Shown here: positions 6,753 to 15,530 of the stretch, piece by piece
How the letters are laid out: each line of letters starts with the position of its first letter
Numbering within the stretch: position 1 is the first letter of the stretch
Assembly (NCBI GenBank): GCA_051650305.1
Contig: JBOFIT010000211.1
Coordinates: 1 to 29,636 of the forward strand
Direction of reading: 5' to 3'
Length of the DNA: 29,636 nucleotides
Source of the DNA: JBOFDK01 sp051650305
GTDB taxonomy: Bacteria > Bacillota > Clostridia > Lachnospirales > Cellulosilyticaceae
Translations under genes and position numbers: made by a program
Notes under the pieces: model-generated
Seen by the model: the letters and a program-made list of their open reading frames with translations, nothing else
Database searches by the model: none
What the model was told of the DNA's origin: nothing

Positions 6753-7850
6753 TTAAAGCACCTTAAAAACTTCTCCATTTACTTGTGAGCAAGCCACTTC
6801 TAGCCCTGGAATCTTTTCCTCTAGGTAATGCTTAATCAGTGGCATCGCTATATTTTCTGAAGCATAATGCCCCACATCTAGCACCACAATCCCTGCACGT
6901 ACTGCTGCTTGGGCTTCATGAAAAGTCATATCCCCTGTAACATACACTTGTGCAACGCCTGCTGCATCGTAGAGGAAAGAACTCCCGCTTCCTGAGCAGA
7001 TCGCAATACGTTGTATCAACTCTTTCGTATCACCAATCACACGCACATGGCCAATCTTAAAGACATCCTTTGCTTTTTGGATAAGTTCTTCTAAGCTGAT
7101 GCCTTCTCTGAAGCCCCATCGTCCGATGCCTTCCTTAGCACTTAAGTGCTCGAGACGGTACACATCATATGCCATTTCTTCATACGGATGGACTTCTTTG
7201 ATGATTTGTAAAAGGGTCGTTAGCTCATTGGAGTCGATCATACACTCAATCTTGACCTCACTCACCTTTTCTAATGCCCCTACACTACCAACACTTGGGT
7301 TACTTCCTTCCATTGGAAGAAATGTCCCCATGCCTGCAGTTGTAAAGGTACAGCCTAGATAATTGCCGATAGTCGTAGGATTCCACTGTATGATGGCTTG
7401 TCGCACCTGCTCTTCATGGGTCACAGGTACATAGACACTTACTTTATACATCGGTCTTGTATACGTAATCTTGAGAGGCTTCGTCTCTTTTAGATTAAAT
7501 TGCTCCGCTAAAAAGTCGTTAATCCCACCCGTAGCAGTATCTAGATTAGTATGCATGGCAATAAGACTGATATCATGAACCATTAATGCTTTGATGATGC
7601 GCCCCTCAGCCGTTGATGTATCAATACGCTTGATTGCCTTAAATAAAAAAGGATGGTGGGTAATAATGCATGATGCGTTCATTTGTATGGCTTCTGCCAC
7701 CACTTCTTCATTTAAGTCTAAAGCACAAAGGATTTTTTCTACGGAATGCGTCGGGTCGCCAATAAGTAAGCCTACATTATCATACCCTTCTGCTAAATAC
7801 GGTGGTGCCAAACGATGACAAAAGTCTACAACTTCTCTGATGCTATGCAT
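6753..7850 (-). CDS. Nif3-like dinuclear metal-centre hexameric protein (YqfO type)
   Basis: A NIF3/DUF34 family protein (COG0327) of 365 residues, the longer form with a PII-like insert in the middle (about 130-235). The N-terminal half has the metal-binding THHPFLFK (His65, His66) and HTNLDTATGGIND. The C-terminal half has DVGHYASE, with another likely ligand. Family members form toroidal hexamers with two metal ions per subunit; GTP cyclohydrolase-like activity has been suggested, but the role is not settled. The start is ATG 7850 because a perfect AGGAGG lies seven bases upstream, although this makes the gene overlap the end of trmK by 25 bases. The trmK-nif3 pairing is common in Firmicutes. 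Confidence 0.92.
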   Translation of the reverse strand: MHSIREVVDFCHRLAPPYLAEGYDNVGLLIGDPTHSVEKILCALDLNEEVVAEAIQMNASCIITHHPFLFKAIKRIDTSTAEGRIIKALMVHDISLIAMHTNLDTATGGINDFLAEQFNLKETKPLKITYTRPMYKVSVYVPVTHEEQVRQAIIQWNPTTIGNYLGCTFTTAGMGTFLPMEGSNPSVGSVGALEKVSEVKIECMIDSNELTTLLQIIKEVHPYEEMAYDVYRLEHLSAKEGIGRWGFREGISLEELIQKAKDVFKIGHVRVIGDTKELIQRIAICSGSGSSFLYDAAGVAQVYVTGDMTFHEAQAAVRAGIVVLDVGHYASENIAMPLIKHYLEEKIPGLEVACSQVNGEVFKVL

Positions 7851-8533
7851 GCCATCGCCTCCTCATATACTTTTATTTCTTCCATTAAGGCCGCTTCACG
7901 TTTGATACGTGTGTCTTCATCTGCTGCTTGAATACTTAGTTTTATTTTTTCAAATACCGCTTTTTTATGATCTAACCATTGCAGATAAGTGGGATTTGGA
8001 TGATTTATCAAATATTTTCCATATTCGTATTCATAAGCATTGTCATAGCACTCACTACCTGGCACTAAACTCAAGATAGTGTAGTATTTACCTTCATCTG
8101 ACAAAAAGCGTTCTTCTTCTATCTTGAAGCCAATCTCATGTACAAACTTTCTAACTTCTGGCAAATTACTCTGTGGTTGAAGGATAAGCTTCTTTAACCC
8201 CTTTACAACTTCTAAATCATTTCTTAAAATATCAATTATAAGAAGGCCACCCATACCTGCAATGATGGCTACTTCCACACCTTCTTCAGGATCTACTGTA
8301 GACAACCCACTGCCTAAGCGAAGGTCTATGTTTTGAAGTCCATTTTGATCCATATGTCTTTTGGCACTCTCTAGCGGTCCTTTGTTGACATCACTGGCGA
8401 TGCACTTCTCACATATTGCATTGTGTGTTAAATAAATCGGTATATAGCCATGATCTGTTCCTACGTCTACCATGGTACTGCCTTTTGGAACAAGGCTTGC
8501 TATCTCGTATAATCTTTTTGTTAATTGCACCAT
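7826..8533 (-). CDS. trmK: tRNA (adenine(22)-N1)-methyltransferase
   Basis: An S-adenosylmethionine-dependent Rossmann-fold methyltransferase of the TrmK/YqfN family (COG2384), which makes m1A22 in tRNA. The 235 residues open with the family signature LVPKGSTMVDVGTDHGYIP, where DVGTDHG (23-29) is SAM motif I. VAIIAGMGGLLI and KLILQPQSN follow; the latter is the NPPY-like catalytic region. The C-terminus is a charged, probably coiled-coil segment. The start is ATG 8533 with GAGG close upstream, a short spacing. It follows rpoD by 47 bases and overlaps nif3. The B. subtilis order sigA-trmK-nif3 is the same, which supports all three calls. Confidence 0.93.
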   Translation of the reverse strand: MVQLTKRLYEIASLVPKGSTMVDVGTDHGYIPIYLTHNAICEKCIASDVNKGPLESAKRHMDQNGLQNIDLRLGSGLSTVDPEEGVEVAIIAGMGGLLIIDILRNDLEVVKGLKKLILQPQSNLPEVRKFVHEIGFKIEEERFLSDEGKYYTILSLVPGSECYDNAYEYEYGKYLINHPNPTYLQWLDHKKAVFEKIKLSIQAADEDTRIKREAALMEEIKVYEEAMACIASEKL

Positions 8534-8563
8534 TGTACCTCATTTCGTTCAATATAAAATAGA

Positions 8564-8579
8564 AGTTGATAACTCAACT
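8564..8579 (-). other. Weak hairpin after rpoD
   Basis: AGTTGA and TCAACT form a six-base stem with a four-base loop directly after the rpoD stop, followed on the minus strand by an imperfect TTCTATTTTAT. It could attenuate transcription into trmK or only shape the 3' end. Too weak for a confident terminator. Confidence 0.3.
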
Positions 8580-8580
8580 C

Positions 8581-9672
8581 CTACTCTAAATAATCTTTTA
8601 ACTTTTTACTTCTACTTGGATGTCTTAATTTACGAAGTGCCTTCGCTTCAATCTGACGAATACGCTCTCTTGTAACGTTGAATTCTTTTCCAACTTCTTC
8701 AAGGGTACGTGCACGACCATCATCTAAACCAAAACGTAAACGTAGTACTTTTTGCTCACGTTCTGTTAAAGTATCAAGTACTTCAATAAGCTGCTCTTTA
8801 AGGAGTGTAAATGCTGCTGCTTCTGCTGGTACTGGCACATCATCATCTGGAATGAAGTCTCCTAAGTGGCTATCTTCTTCCTCACCGATTGGTGTCTCTA
8901 GTGATACTGGCTCTTGTGAAATCTTCATGATCTCACGCACTTTGCTTACTGGCATATCCATATGCTTCGCAATCTCTTCTGGTTGAGGATCACGGCCAAG
9001 CTCTTGTAAAAGTTGTCTTGATACACGCATGAGTTTGTTGATTGTCTCTACCATATGCACTGGAATACGAATAGTTCTCGCCTGGTCAGCGATGGCACGT
9101 GTAATAGCCTGTCTAATCCACCAAGTTGCATAAGTACTGAACTTATACCCTTTGCGATAGTCGAATTTTTCTACAGCTTTAATAAGACCTAAGTTACCTT
9201 CTTGGATAAGGTCTAAGAAAAGCATCCCTCTACCTACATAACGCTTGGCAATACTTACTACTAGACGTAAGTTGGCTTCTGCTAGTCTTTTCTTCGCTTC
9301 TTGATCGCCTTGCTCCATAAGTTGTGCAAGCTTAATCTCATTTTCTGCTGAAAGTAGTGGAACTTTCCCGATTTCCTTAAGGTACATACGTACAGGGTCG
9401 TCAATACTAATACCTTCTGGAAGTGTAAAGTCAATTTCGTTTTCTTCATCTGTATCAGTGATATTACCAATGATATCGATATTTTGAGCTTCTAAATATT
9501 CATAGATCTGCTCGATCTTACTAGGGTCGATTTCTAAATCTGCAAAAGCATCTGTAATGTCAGATTGCTCAAGCACCCCTTTTTTATCTTTAGCAAGATT
9601 AATCAGTTGCTCAAGTCTTGCGCGGAATGTTAGCTTTTGTTGTTGTGCCTCTTCTTTCACTTTATAACCCAT
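8581..9672 (-). CDS. rpoD: Primary RNA polymerase sigma factor (sigma-70/SigA)
   Basis: The housekeeping sigma factor that directs RNA polymerase to TTGACA/TATAAT promoters such as those seen here. Its 363 residues resemble SigA of B. subtilis in size and lack the long insert of E. coli sigma-70. Visible parts are region 1.1, region 1.2 (DPVRMYLKEIGKVPLLS), region 2 (FSTYATWWIRQAITRAIADQ), region 3 and region 4.2 with its helix-turn-helix (TLEEVGKEFNVTRERIRQIE). The start is uncertain. ATG 9672 sits immediately after AAAGG with no spacer, and an upstream in-frame stop forbids a longer protein. GTG at 9658-9660 (codon 5) would be 11 bases from the same AAAGGA. The dgt-dnaG-rpoD order is a Clostridia version of the macromolecular synthesis operon. 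Confidence 0.96.
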   Translation of the reverse strand: MGYKVKEEAQQQKLTFRARLEQLINLAKDKKGVLEQSDITDAFADLEIDPSKIEQIYEYLEAQNIDIIGNITDTDEENEIDFTLPEGISIDDPVRMYLKEIGKVPLLSAENEIKLAQLMEQGDQEAKKRLAEANLRLVVSIAKRYVGRGMLFLDLIQEGNLGLIKAVEKFDYRKGYKFSTYATWWIRQAITRAIADQARTIRIPVHMVETINKLMRVSRQLLQELGRDPQPEEIAKHMDMPVSKVREIMKISQEPVSLETPIGEEEDSHLGDFIPDDDVPVPAEAAAFTLLKEQLIEVLDTLTEREQKVLRLRFGLDDGRARTLEEVGKEFNVTRERIRQIEAKALRKLRHPSRSKKLKDYLE

Positions 9673-9692
9673 CCTTTCTCATGTCTACTAGT

Positions 9693-11453
9693 CTAACCAT
9701 TTATAAACTCAATATACAGTTTGTCAAGCACCTTTTTTTTCTCAAGAAGTTTTTGTACTTCTCTGACATCTCCTATGTTTTTGAGTTGATACTCTATTTG
9801 CTTCATATTAAGACTTTTAATGGTCTCTGTAAGCATCTTTCTAAGAGCATCTGCATCCTCATAACGTGTATCCTTGTTCATGAACACTGTTGAGATTTGT
9901 TGCTGTTCTTTAATATCAGCATAGCGACTATTAAAGTACTGGATATCTACAGGTTTCCCTGCTTCTAATGCCTCTAATACGTGTTTTGCCAACTCTCTCA
10001 TCAAACCTTCATCAAACAAAGTATAATCTATGTACTCTTTGATGTAAGGGTAAACAAATGCATAGTGATAAATGGACGATAAAAATACAAGTTGTGTATT
10101 TGTAACGCCTAATTTGCTCACTTCTCTCGTTATTTTTGGCTTACTAGTAGCTACAGTCAATTTCATATTATACTGTTTTTTTATCTCTGCCTCAAGTGCT
10201 AATTGTTCAATACCGTATTGGCTAGCTACTTCTTTGGTATAAATACTTTGCTCGATACTACTTTCAAGGGACGCAATGATGGTTGCTACTTCTTTCAAGA
10301 ACTGAATCTTCTGTTCTGGCATATCTATAGCATATTGTCCCTCTAAATCATTGATTTTAAACCATGTATCACTTAACGATGCTTCTAGGAGCTGTGTCAT
10401 CTTTTCTTTCCCGTGTTTTTTCAAAAACTCATCGGGATCCTTGCCATCTTGAAGCTGAAGGACTTTGACATTGATTTTTTCTGCTTTAAGGATTGGAATA
10501 GCCCTTAAAGTCGCATTTTTACCTGCCATATCACTATCATAAAGAATAACCACTTGGTTTGTATAACGCTTTAGTAGTCTTGCATGTCCTGAGGTAAAAG
10601 CTGTCCCTAGTGATGCCACTGTTTGTGTAAAACCTGCTTGATGCATGGCAATAACATCCATATAGCCTTCTACTAAAATATAGTAAGGATGTTTGTTTGC
10701 ACGTGCTAAATGAAGCCCGTAAAGTGTACGACTTTTGTCAAACAATAAACTTTCTGCTGAATTCAGGTATTTAGGTGTCCCTTCCCCTAAAATACGGCCA
10801 CCAAAAGCCACTACTTTTTTGTTCATATTAAAGATAGGAAACATCACACGATCTGAAAAACGGTCATAAAGTACACCTTTTTTTTCACTTTTTAAGCAAA
10901 GGCCACTTTCTACCAGTAGGTCCTCACTATAGCCTTCTTCATGGAGCTGTTTGTATAAACCATTGTAAATAGGAGGTGCATAGCCTAATCCAAATTTCTT
11001 AATGGTCTCCATACTCATCCCTCTGTCTACAAAGTAATCTAAACTGTGTTGATAATTACTATGCATCAAAGCGTAATAATAGTACTTGGCTGCTTTTTTG
11101 TACATTTCCAAAAAGACTTCTTTTTTATGCTGCTCTGCAGTTTTTTCTCCTGAAACTTCTCTACCTTCTAGCTCAATATGTGCACGTTCTGCTAAATAGA
11201 CAAGTGCCTCAGGAAAACTCATATTTTCTTTTTGCATAAGAAAAGTTATGACATTACCACCTGCACCACAGCCGAAGCAATAGTACATTTGCTTATCATC
11301 ACTTACGGAAAAAGAGGGTGTCTTTTCATTGTGAAAAGGACATAATCCAAAATAAGAATGCCCTTTTTGAGTAAGTGCTGTATACTCAGAAATAATGCCC
11401 ACGATATCACTTTGTTCTCTCACTTGTTCAATAACATGCTCTGGATAGTACAC
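9693..11453 (-). CDS. dnaG: DNA primase
   Basis: The 586-residue primase makes RNA primers for lagging-strand synthesis and acts with the replicative helicase. The N-terminal CHC2 zinc-binding domain is complete: Cys38 and His41 in LCPFHNEKTPSF, and Cys59 and Cys62 in YYCFGCGAGG. The Toprim catalytic core follows, with LVEGYMDVIAMHQAG (Glu and metal site), SLGTAF and LYDSDMAGK. The C-terminal helical region should bind the helicase. It begins at a GTG (11451-11453) with GAGGAA six bases upstream. It ends 20 bases before rpoD and begins 28 bases after dgt, so the three are likely one transcript. Confidence 0.96.
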   Translation of the reverse strand: MYYPEHVIEQVREQSDIVGIISEYTALTQKGHSYFGLCPFHNEKTPSFSVSDDKQMYYCFGCGAGGNVITFLMQKENMSFPEALVYLAERAHIELEGREVSGEKTAEQHKKEVFLEMYKKAAKYYYYALMHSNYQHSLDYFVDRGMSMETIKKFGLGYAPPIYNGLYKQLHEEGYSEDLLVESGLCLKSEKKGVLYDRFSDRVMFPIFNMNKKVVAFGGRILGEGTPKYLNSAESLLFDKSRTLYGLHLARANKHPYYILVEGYMDVIAMHQAGFTQTVASLGTAFTSGHARLLKRYTNQVVILYDSDMAGKNATLRAIPILKAEKINVKVLQLQDGKDPDEFLKKHGKEKMTQLLEASLSDTWFKINDLEGQYAIDMPEQKIQFLKEVATIIASLESSIEQSIYTKEVASQYGIEQLALEAEIKKQYNMKLTVATSKPKITREVSKLGVTNTQLVFLSSIYHYAFVYPYIKEYIDYTLFDEGLMRELAKHVLEALEAGKPVDIQYFNSRYADIKEQQQISTVFMNKDTRYEDADALRKMLTETIKSLNMKQIEYQLKNIGDVREVQKLLEKKKVLDKLYIEFING

Positions 11454-11481
11454 TTTCGTTCCTCTTTTCTACTTCTCTACA

Positions 11482-12489
11482 TTAGTAAATCTTCCATGCC
11501 ATAGGGAAAAACAGTTCACAATATTGATGAATCGCATACCGATCTGTCATACCTGCTATATAATCACATACACTTCTCATCACACCCTCTGCATCTTGAT
11601 CATCATACTGATAATTCTCCGGAAGCTTGTGGGGGTTCTCCATGTAGTATTTAAAAAGTTGCTCCACTACATGCTTAGCTTTGGTTTCTTCTTGCTTTGC
11701 AGTAGAACCAATATATACATGGGCAAACAAAAAACGTCTCAAGTCCAAAAATGCACTTTCAATAGCTTCACTCATTTGAACGCTTGGCTTATCTTTGCTT
11801 TCATATATTATGTTGGTAATCAAGGTATTTATGCGTCGTGATGAAGTGTTTCCTAATTTTTCCACACACGCTTTTGGTAAATCCGAGTCTAAGAGTACTT
11901 TGCCTCTTAGTGCATCATCAATATCATGATTCACATACGCTATCTTATCTGATAGTTGAACGATTCTTCCTTCTAATGTTTCAGGTTTACTTTTACTTTG
12001 GTGGTGTAAAATGCCTTCTCTCACCTCATAGGTCAAATTAAGACCCATGCCTTTCCCTTCCAAGACTTCTACCACCCGCAAGCTTTGCTCACTATGGGAA
12101 AACTTGCCACCTGTAAGTTTTTGGAGCACTTGCTCACCTGCATGGCCAAAAGGTGTATGCCCTAAATCATGACCTAATGCAATGGCTTCTACCAAGTCTT
12201 CATTGACACGAAGGGCACGTGCTAATGTCCTTGCAATCTGTGCGACTTCTAATGTATGGGTCAGTCTGGTTCGATAATGGTCTCCTTCTGGTGAGATAAA
12301 GACCTGTGTTTTATGAGCGAGCCGTCTAAAGGACTTACAATGCAAAATACGATCACGATCTCTTTGAAATGCCGTTCTTACATCGCATTCTTTTTCTTGG
12401 CGCACGCGTCCTTTAGATGTGTCTGATTTACAGCCATACTTTTGTAAGTACACGTGTTCTATACGTTCTTCTATAAGTCGTTGACACAC
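11482..12489 (-). CDS. dgt: Deoxyguanosinetriphosphate triphosphohydrolase-like protein (HD domain)
   Basis: An HD-superfamily phosphohydrolase of 335 residues, expected to cleave dNTPs to nucleoside and triphosphate. Diagnostic features are CKSFRRLAHKTQVF near residue 52, RTRLTHTLEVAQIAR (His78), LGHDLGHTPFGHAGE (His107-Asp108) and a later Asp in VNHDIDD. These supply the metal ligands. The shorter length, without the E. coli Dgt insert, is typical of the Firmicutes family usually labelled dGTPase-like; its preferred dNTP is unknown. GTG at 12487-12489 is chosen as start because AAGGAGG lies eight bases upstream. An ATG at 12493 is out of frame. It heads the dnaG-rpoD run, where nucleotide-pool control beside replication genes makes sense. 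Confidence 0.9.
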   Translation of the reverse strand: MCQRLIEERIEHVYLQKYGCKSDTSKGRVRQEKECDVRTAFQRDRDRILHCKSFRRLAHKTQVFISPEGDHYRTRLTHTLEVAQIARTLARALRVNEDLVEAIALGHDLGHTPFGHAGEQVLQKLTGGKFSHSEQSLRVVEVLEGKGMGLNLTYEVREGILHHQSKSKPETLEGRIVQLSDKIAYVNHDIDDALRGKVLLDSDLPKACVEKLGNTSSRRINTLITNIIYESKDKPSVQMSEAIESAFLDLRRFLFAHVYIGSTAKQEETKAKHVVEQLFKYYMENPHKLPENYQYDDQDAEGVMRSVCDYIAGMTDRYAIHQYCELFFPMAWKIY

Positions 12490-12572
12490 TCATACCACCT
12501 CCTTATACCTTATATAAATACTACATCTTCTTCCAATATCCTCTTTTTTTCTTCATTTTTGGCTATATCAAC

Positions 12573-12599
12573 AAAAAACCCCACATTTATCATGTGGGG
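12573..12599 (-). terminator. Intrinsic terminator of ppdK
   Basis: CCCCACAT (12579-12586) and ATGTGGGG (12592-12599) form an eight-base GC-rich stem with a five-base loop. On the minus strand six T follow. It isolates ppdK from the dgt operon. Confidence 0.88.
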
Positions 12600-12618
12600 T
12601 TATGCTTATTGCCTAATC

Positions 12619-15243
12619 TTATTTGTTTTTTAATGCTGCTTGTGCTGCTGCAAGTCTTGCGATTGGCACGCGGAATGGAGAACAAGATACGTAGTTTAAT
12701 CCTACTTTGTGGCAGAATTCAATTGATGATGGATCCCCACCATGCTCACCACAGATACCAAGTTTGATGTCTGGGCGTGTGCTACGTCCTTTTTCTGCTG
12801 CCATTTGTACAAGTGCACCAACACCTGTTTGGTCAAGTTTTGCGAATGGATCTGACTCGTATACACCTTTGTTGTAGTAGTCTTCTAAGAACTTACCAGC
12901 ATCGTCACGAGAGAAACCAAATGTCATTTGAGTTAAGTCGTTTGTACCGAATGAGAAGAACTCTGCTTCTTTAGCGATTTCATCTGCTGTTACTGCAGCA
13001 CGTGGAATCTCGATCATTGTACCTACATGGTATTCAAGTTCTACACCAGCTGCTTCGATTGCTTTGTTTGCAGCTTCTACAACGATATCTTTAACATATG
13101 TTAATTCTTTAATTTCACCTACAAGTGGAATCATGATTTCTGGGATAATGTTAAAGCCTTTTTCAGCTTTTACTTGAAGTGCAGCTTGGATAATAGCTTT
13201 TGCTTGCATTTCAGCGATTTCTGGGTAAGAAACTGCAAGACGGCATCCACGGTGACCCATCATTGGGTTGAATTCGTGTAATGATTCAACTGTTTCTTTA
13301 AGTGCTTCAAATGTGATACCCATGCTATCAGCAAGTTCTTTAATATCTTCATCTGAATGAGGTAAGAACTCATGTAGTGGTGGGTCAAGAAGACGTACTG
13401 TTACTGGTCTTTCTTCCATTGCTTCGTAGATACCTACAAAGTCACCTTTTTGAAGTGGAAGAAGTGCTTCAAGTGCTTCTCTTCTTTCTTCTTCTGTTTT
13501 AGCAACGATCATCTTACGTACTTTCATGATACGATCTTCTTCGAAGAACATATGCTCTGTACGGCAAAGACCGATACCTTCAGCACCAAACTTAACTGCG
13601 TTTTGAGCATCTTTTGGTGAATCTGCATTAGTGCGTACTTTTAATGTACGTACTTTATCAGCCCAGCTCATGAATGTTTCGAAATCACCTGTGATTTCTG
13701 GTTCTACTGTAGCAACGTCTTCTCCGTAGATGTTTCCTGTAGAACCATCAAGTGAAATGTAGTCGCCTTCTTTGTATGTATTGCCTGCTAATGAGAAGTG
13801 TTTTTCTTCTTCATTGATTTTGATTTCGCCACATCCAGATACACAGCATGTACCCATACCACGAGCTACTACAGCTGCGTGTGATGTCATACCACCACGT
13901 ACTGTTAAGATACCTTTAGCTGCTGCCATACCTTCGATATCTTCTGGTGATGTCTCAAGACGAACAAGGATAACTCTTTCGCCTCTTTCATTTGCATTTT
14001 TTGCATCTTCAGCTGTGAAGTATACTTTACCAGCTGCTGCACCTGGAGATGCTGGTAATGCTTTACCGATTACTGCTGCTGCTTTTAATGCATCTGCATC
14101 AAACATTGGGTGAAGAAGTTGGTCAAGTTGTTTTGGATCAACACGAAGTACAGCTTCTTCTTCTGTAATCATTTTTTCTTCTACTAAGTCTACAGCGATT
14201 TTTAATGCTGCTGCTGCTGTTCTCTTACCGTTACGTGTTTGTAAGAAATATAGTGTACCACATTCTACTGTGAACTCCATATCTTGCATATCACGGTAGT
14301 GATTTTCAAGTTTGTTTGAGATTGCCATGAATTCTTCGTATACAGCTGGCATATCTTGCTCTAATTGGCTGATTGGGTTTGGTGTACGGATACCAGCAAC
14401 AACGTCTTCACCTTGAGCGTTGATTAAGTATTCTCCGTAGATAAGGTTTTCACCTGTAGCAGGGTTTCTTGTGAAAGCAACACCTGTACCTGATGTATCT
14501 CCCATGTTACCAAATACCATCATTTGTACGTTTACTGCTGTTCCCCAGCTAGCTGGATAATCATTCATTCTTCTGTAAACGATCGCACGTGGGTTCATCC
14601 ATGAGCGGAATACAGCTTTGATTGATTCCATTAATTGAAGTCTTGGTTCTTGTGGGAACTCTTCACCTTTTTCTTGTTGGTAGAGAGCCTTAAAGCGAAC
14701 AACCATCTCTTTAAGATCGTCTGCATTAAGATCTGTATCCATATGTACGCCTTTTTCTTCTTTCATTTCATCAATGATTTTTTCGAAACGTGGCTTTGGA
14801 ATTTCCATAACTACATCTGAGAACATTTGGATGAAACGACGGTAAGAGTCATATGCAAAACGCTCATTACCTGTTTTGTTTGCAAGACCTACTACTGCTT
14901 CGTCATTAAGACCTAAGTTAAGTACTGTATCCATCATACCTGGCATTGATACACGTGCGCCAGAACGAACTGATACTAAAAGTGGATTTTCATTATCACC
15001 GAATTTTTTTCCAGCTTCTTCTTCAAGCTTTGCGATACATTCGTCAATTTGATCTTCGATTTCTACTGAAAGTGCTTTGCCGTTATTGTAGTATTCTGTA
15101 CAAGCCTCTGTTGTTACAGTAAACCCTTGTGGAATTGGTAACCCAAGTTGTGTCATATCCGCAAGGTTCGCACCTTTACCACCTAAAAGATTTTTGTTTT
15201 TTGTGTCTCCCTCTTTAAACATATAAACCCATTTTTGGCTCAT
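12619..15243 (-). CDS. ppdK: Pyruvate, phosphate dikinase
   Basis: Interconverts pyruvate, ATP and phosphate with phosphoenolpyruvate, AMP and pyrophosphate. In fermentative Clostridia it often works in pyrophosphate-linked glycolysis. The protein is 874 residues, the length of the well-studied C. symbiosum enzyme. The phosphocarrier histidine falls at the same place, His455 in GGMTSHAAVVARG, and the catalytic cysteine at Cys831 in GICGEHGGDP. An N-terminal ATP-grasp domain (GGKGANLADM, SVRSGARVSMPGMMDTVLNL), a central swivelling His domain and a C-terminal PEP/pyruvate barrel (GTMIEIPRAA, FSFGTNDLTQMTFGFSRDD) are all intact. ATG 15243 has AGGAGG nine bases upstream. It is monocistronic, with its own promoter and terminator. 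Confidence 0.98.
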   Translation of the reverse strand: MSQKWVYMFKEGDTKNKNLLGGKGANLADMTQLGLPIPQGFTVTTEACTEYYNNGKALSVEIEDQIDECIAKLEEEAGKKFGDNENPLLVSVRSGARVSMPGMMDTVLNLGLNDEAVVGLANKTGNERFAYDSYRRFIQMFSDVVMEIPKPRFEKIIDEMKEEKGVHMDTDLNADDLKEMVVRFKALYQQEKGEEFPQEPRLQLMESIKAVFRSWMNPRAIVYRRMNDYPASWGTAVNVQMMVFGNMGDTSGTGVAFTRNPATGENLIYGEYLINAQGEDVVAGIRTPNPISQLEQDMPAVYEEFMAISNKLENHYRDMQDMEFTVECGTLYFLQTRNGKRTAAAALKIAVDLVEEKMITEEEAVLRVDPKQLDQLLHPMFDADALKAAAVIGKALPASPGAAAGKVYFTAEDAKNANERGERVILVRLETSPEDIEGMAAAKGILTVRGGMTSHAAVVARGMGTCCVSGCGEIKINEEEKHFSLAGNTYKEGDYISLDGSTGNIYGEDVATVEPEITGDFETFMSWADKVRTLKVRTNADSPKDAQNAVKFGAEGIGLCRTEHMFFEEDRIMKVRKMIVAKTEEERREALEALLPLQKGDFVGIYEAMEERPVTVRLLDPPLHEFLPHSDEDIKELADSMGITFEALKETVESLHEFNPMMGHRGCRLAVSYPEIAEMQAKAIIQAALQVKAEKGFNIIPEIMIPLVGEIKELTYVKDIVVEAANKAIEAAGVELEYHVGTMIEIPRAAVTADEIAKEAEFFSFGTNDLTQMTFGFSRDDAGKFLEDYYNKGVYESDPFAKLDQTGVGALVQMAAEKGRSTRPDIKLGICGEHGGDPSSIEFCHKVGLNYVSCSPFRVPIARLAAAQAALKNK

Positions 15244-15342
15244 GTGTAAATACCTCCTATGTTGTTTTTAAATAGTCAGATAATTGTTAAATTTAGTTAA
15301 ATTTTATAATGCTGACTAGATTTTTATTTGTTTTCGAAACTT

Positions 15343-15370
15343 ATTATACCATAAAATTTTCAGATGACTA
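15343..15370 (-). promoter_or_regulatory. Promoter of ppdK
   Basis: On the minus strand TAGTCA (15365-15370), a 16-base spacer ending in TGG, and a perfect TATAAT (15343-15348): an extended -10 promoter. The leader would be about 90 bases. The rest of the AT-rich interval 15244-15489 has no riboswitch fold that I recognise, but contains two more TAGTCA hexamers. Confidence 0.65.
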
Positions 15371-15480
15371 GTGTATTTTTTGATTTTTTATGTTTTTTTA
15401 TTTAATTTCTTTATATTTTACATTTTTCTCAAATAAATATGCAAGTGTATATTTTTTATTTTTAGAAAACTGTAATTTTA

Positions 15481-15522
15481 CAAAAAATAAAGACCTTGCA
15501 AATAAACTATTTGCAAGGTCTT
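15481..15522 (-). terminator. Intrinsic terminator of glyS
   Basis: AAGACCTTGCAAAT (15490-15503) and its complement at 15509-15522 form a 14-bp stem with a five-base loop. On the minus strand the tract TTATTTTTTG follows. Confidence 0.88.
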
Positions 15523-15530
15523 AGGCCACA

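Noticed and set aside
9282..9470. Minus-strand frame inside rpoD
   Set aside because: A shifted-frame shadow of the sigma factor gene with no family signal.
12490..12572. TTGGAA-16-TATAAG as promoter of dgt
   Set aside because: The +1 would fall in the dgt Shine-Dalgarno, leaving no usable leader. No other promoter was found in this gap, so the dgt start of transcription is unresolved.
13772..14113. Plus-strand frame of 113 codons opposite ppdK
   Set aside because: Ser/Ala/Pro-rich antisense frame caused by codon bias of ppdK; no ribosome site.
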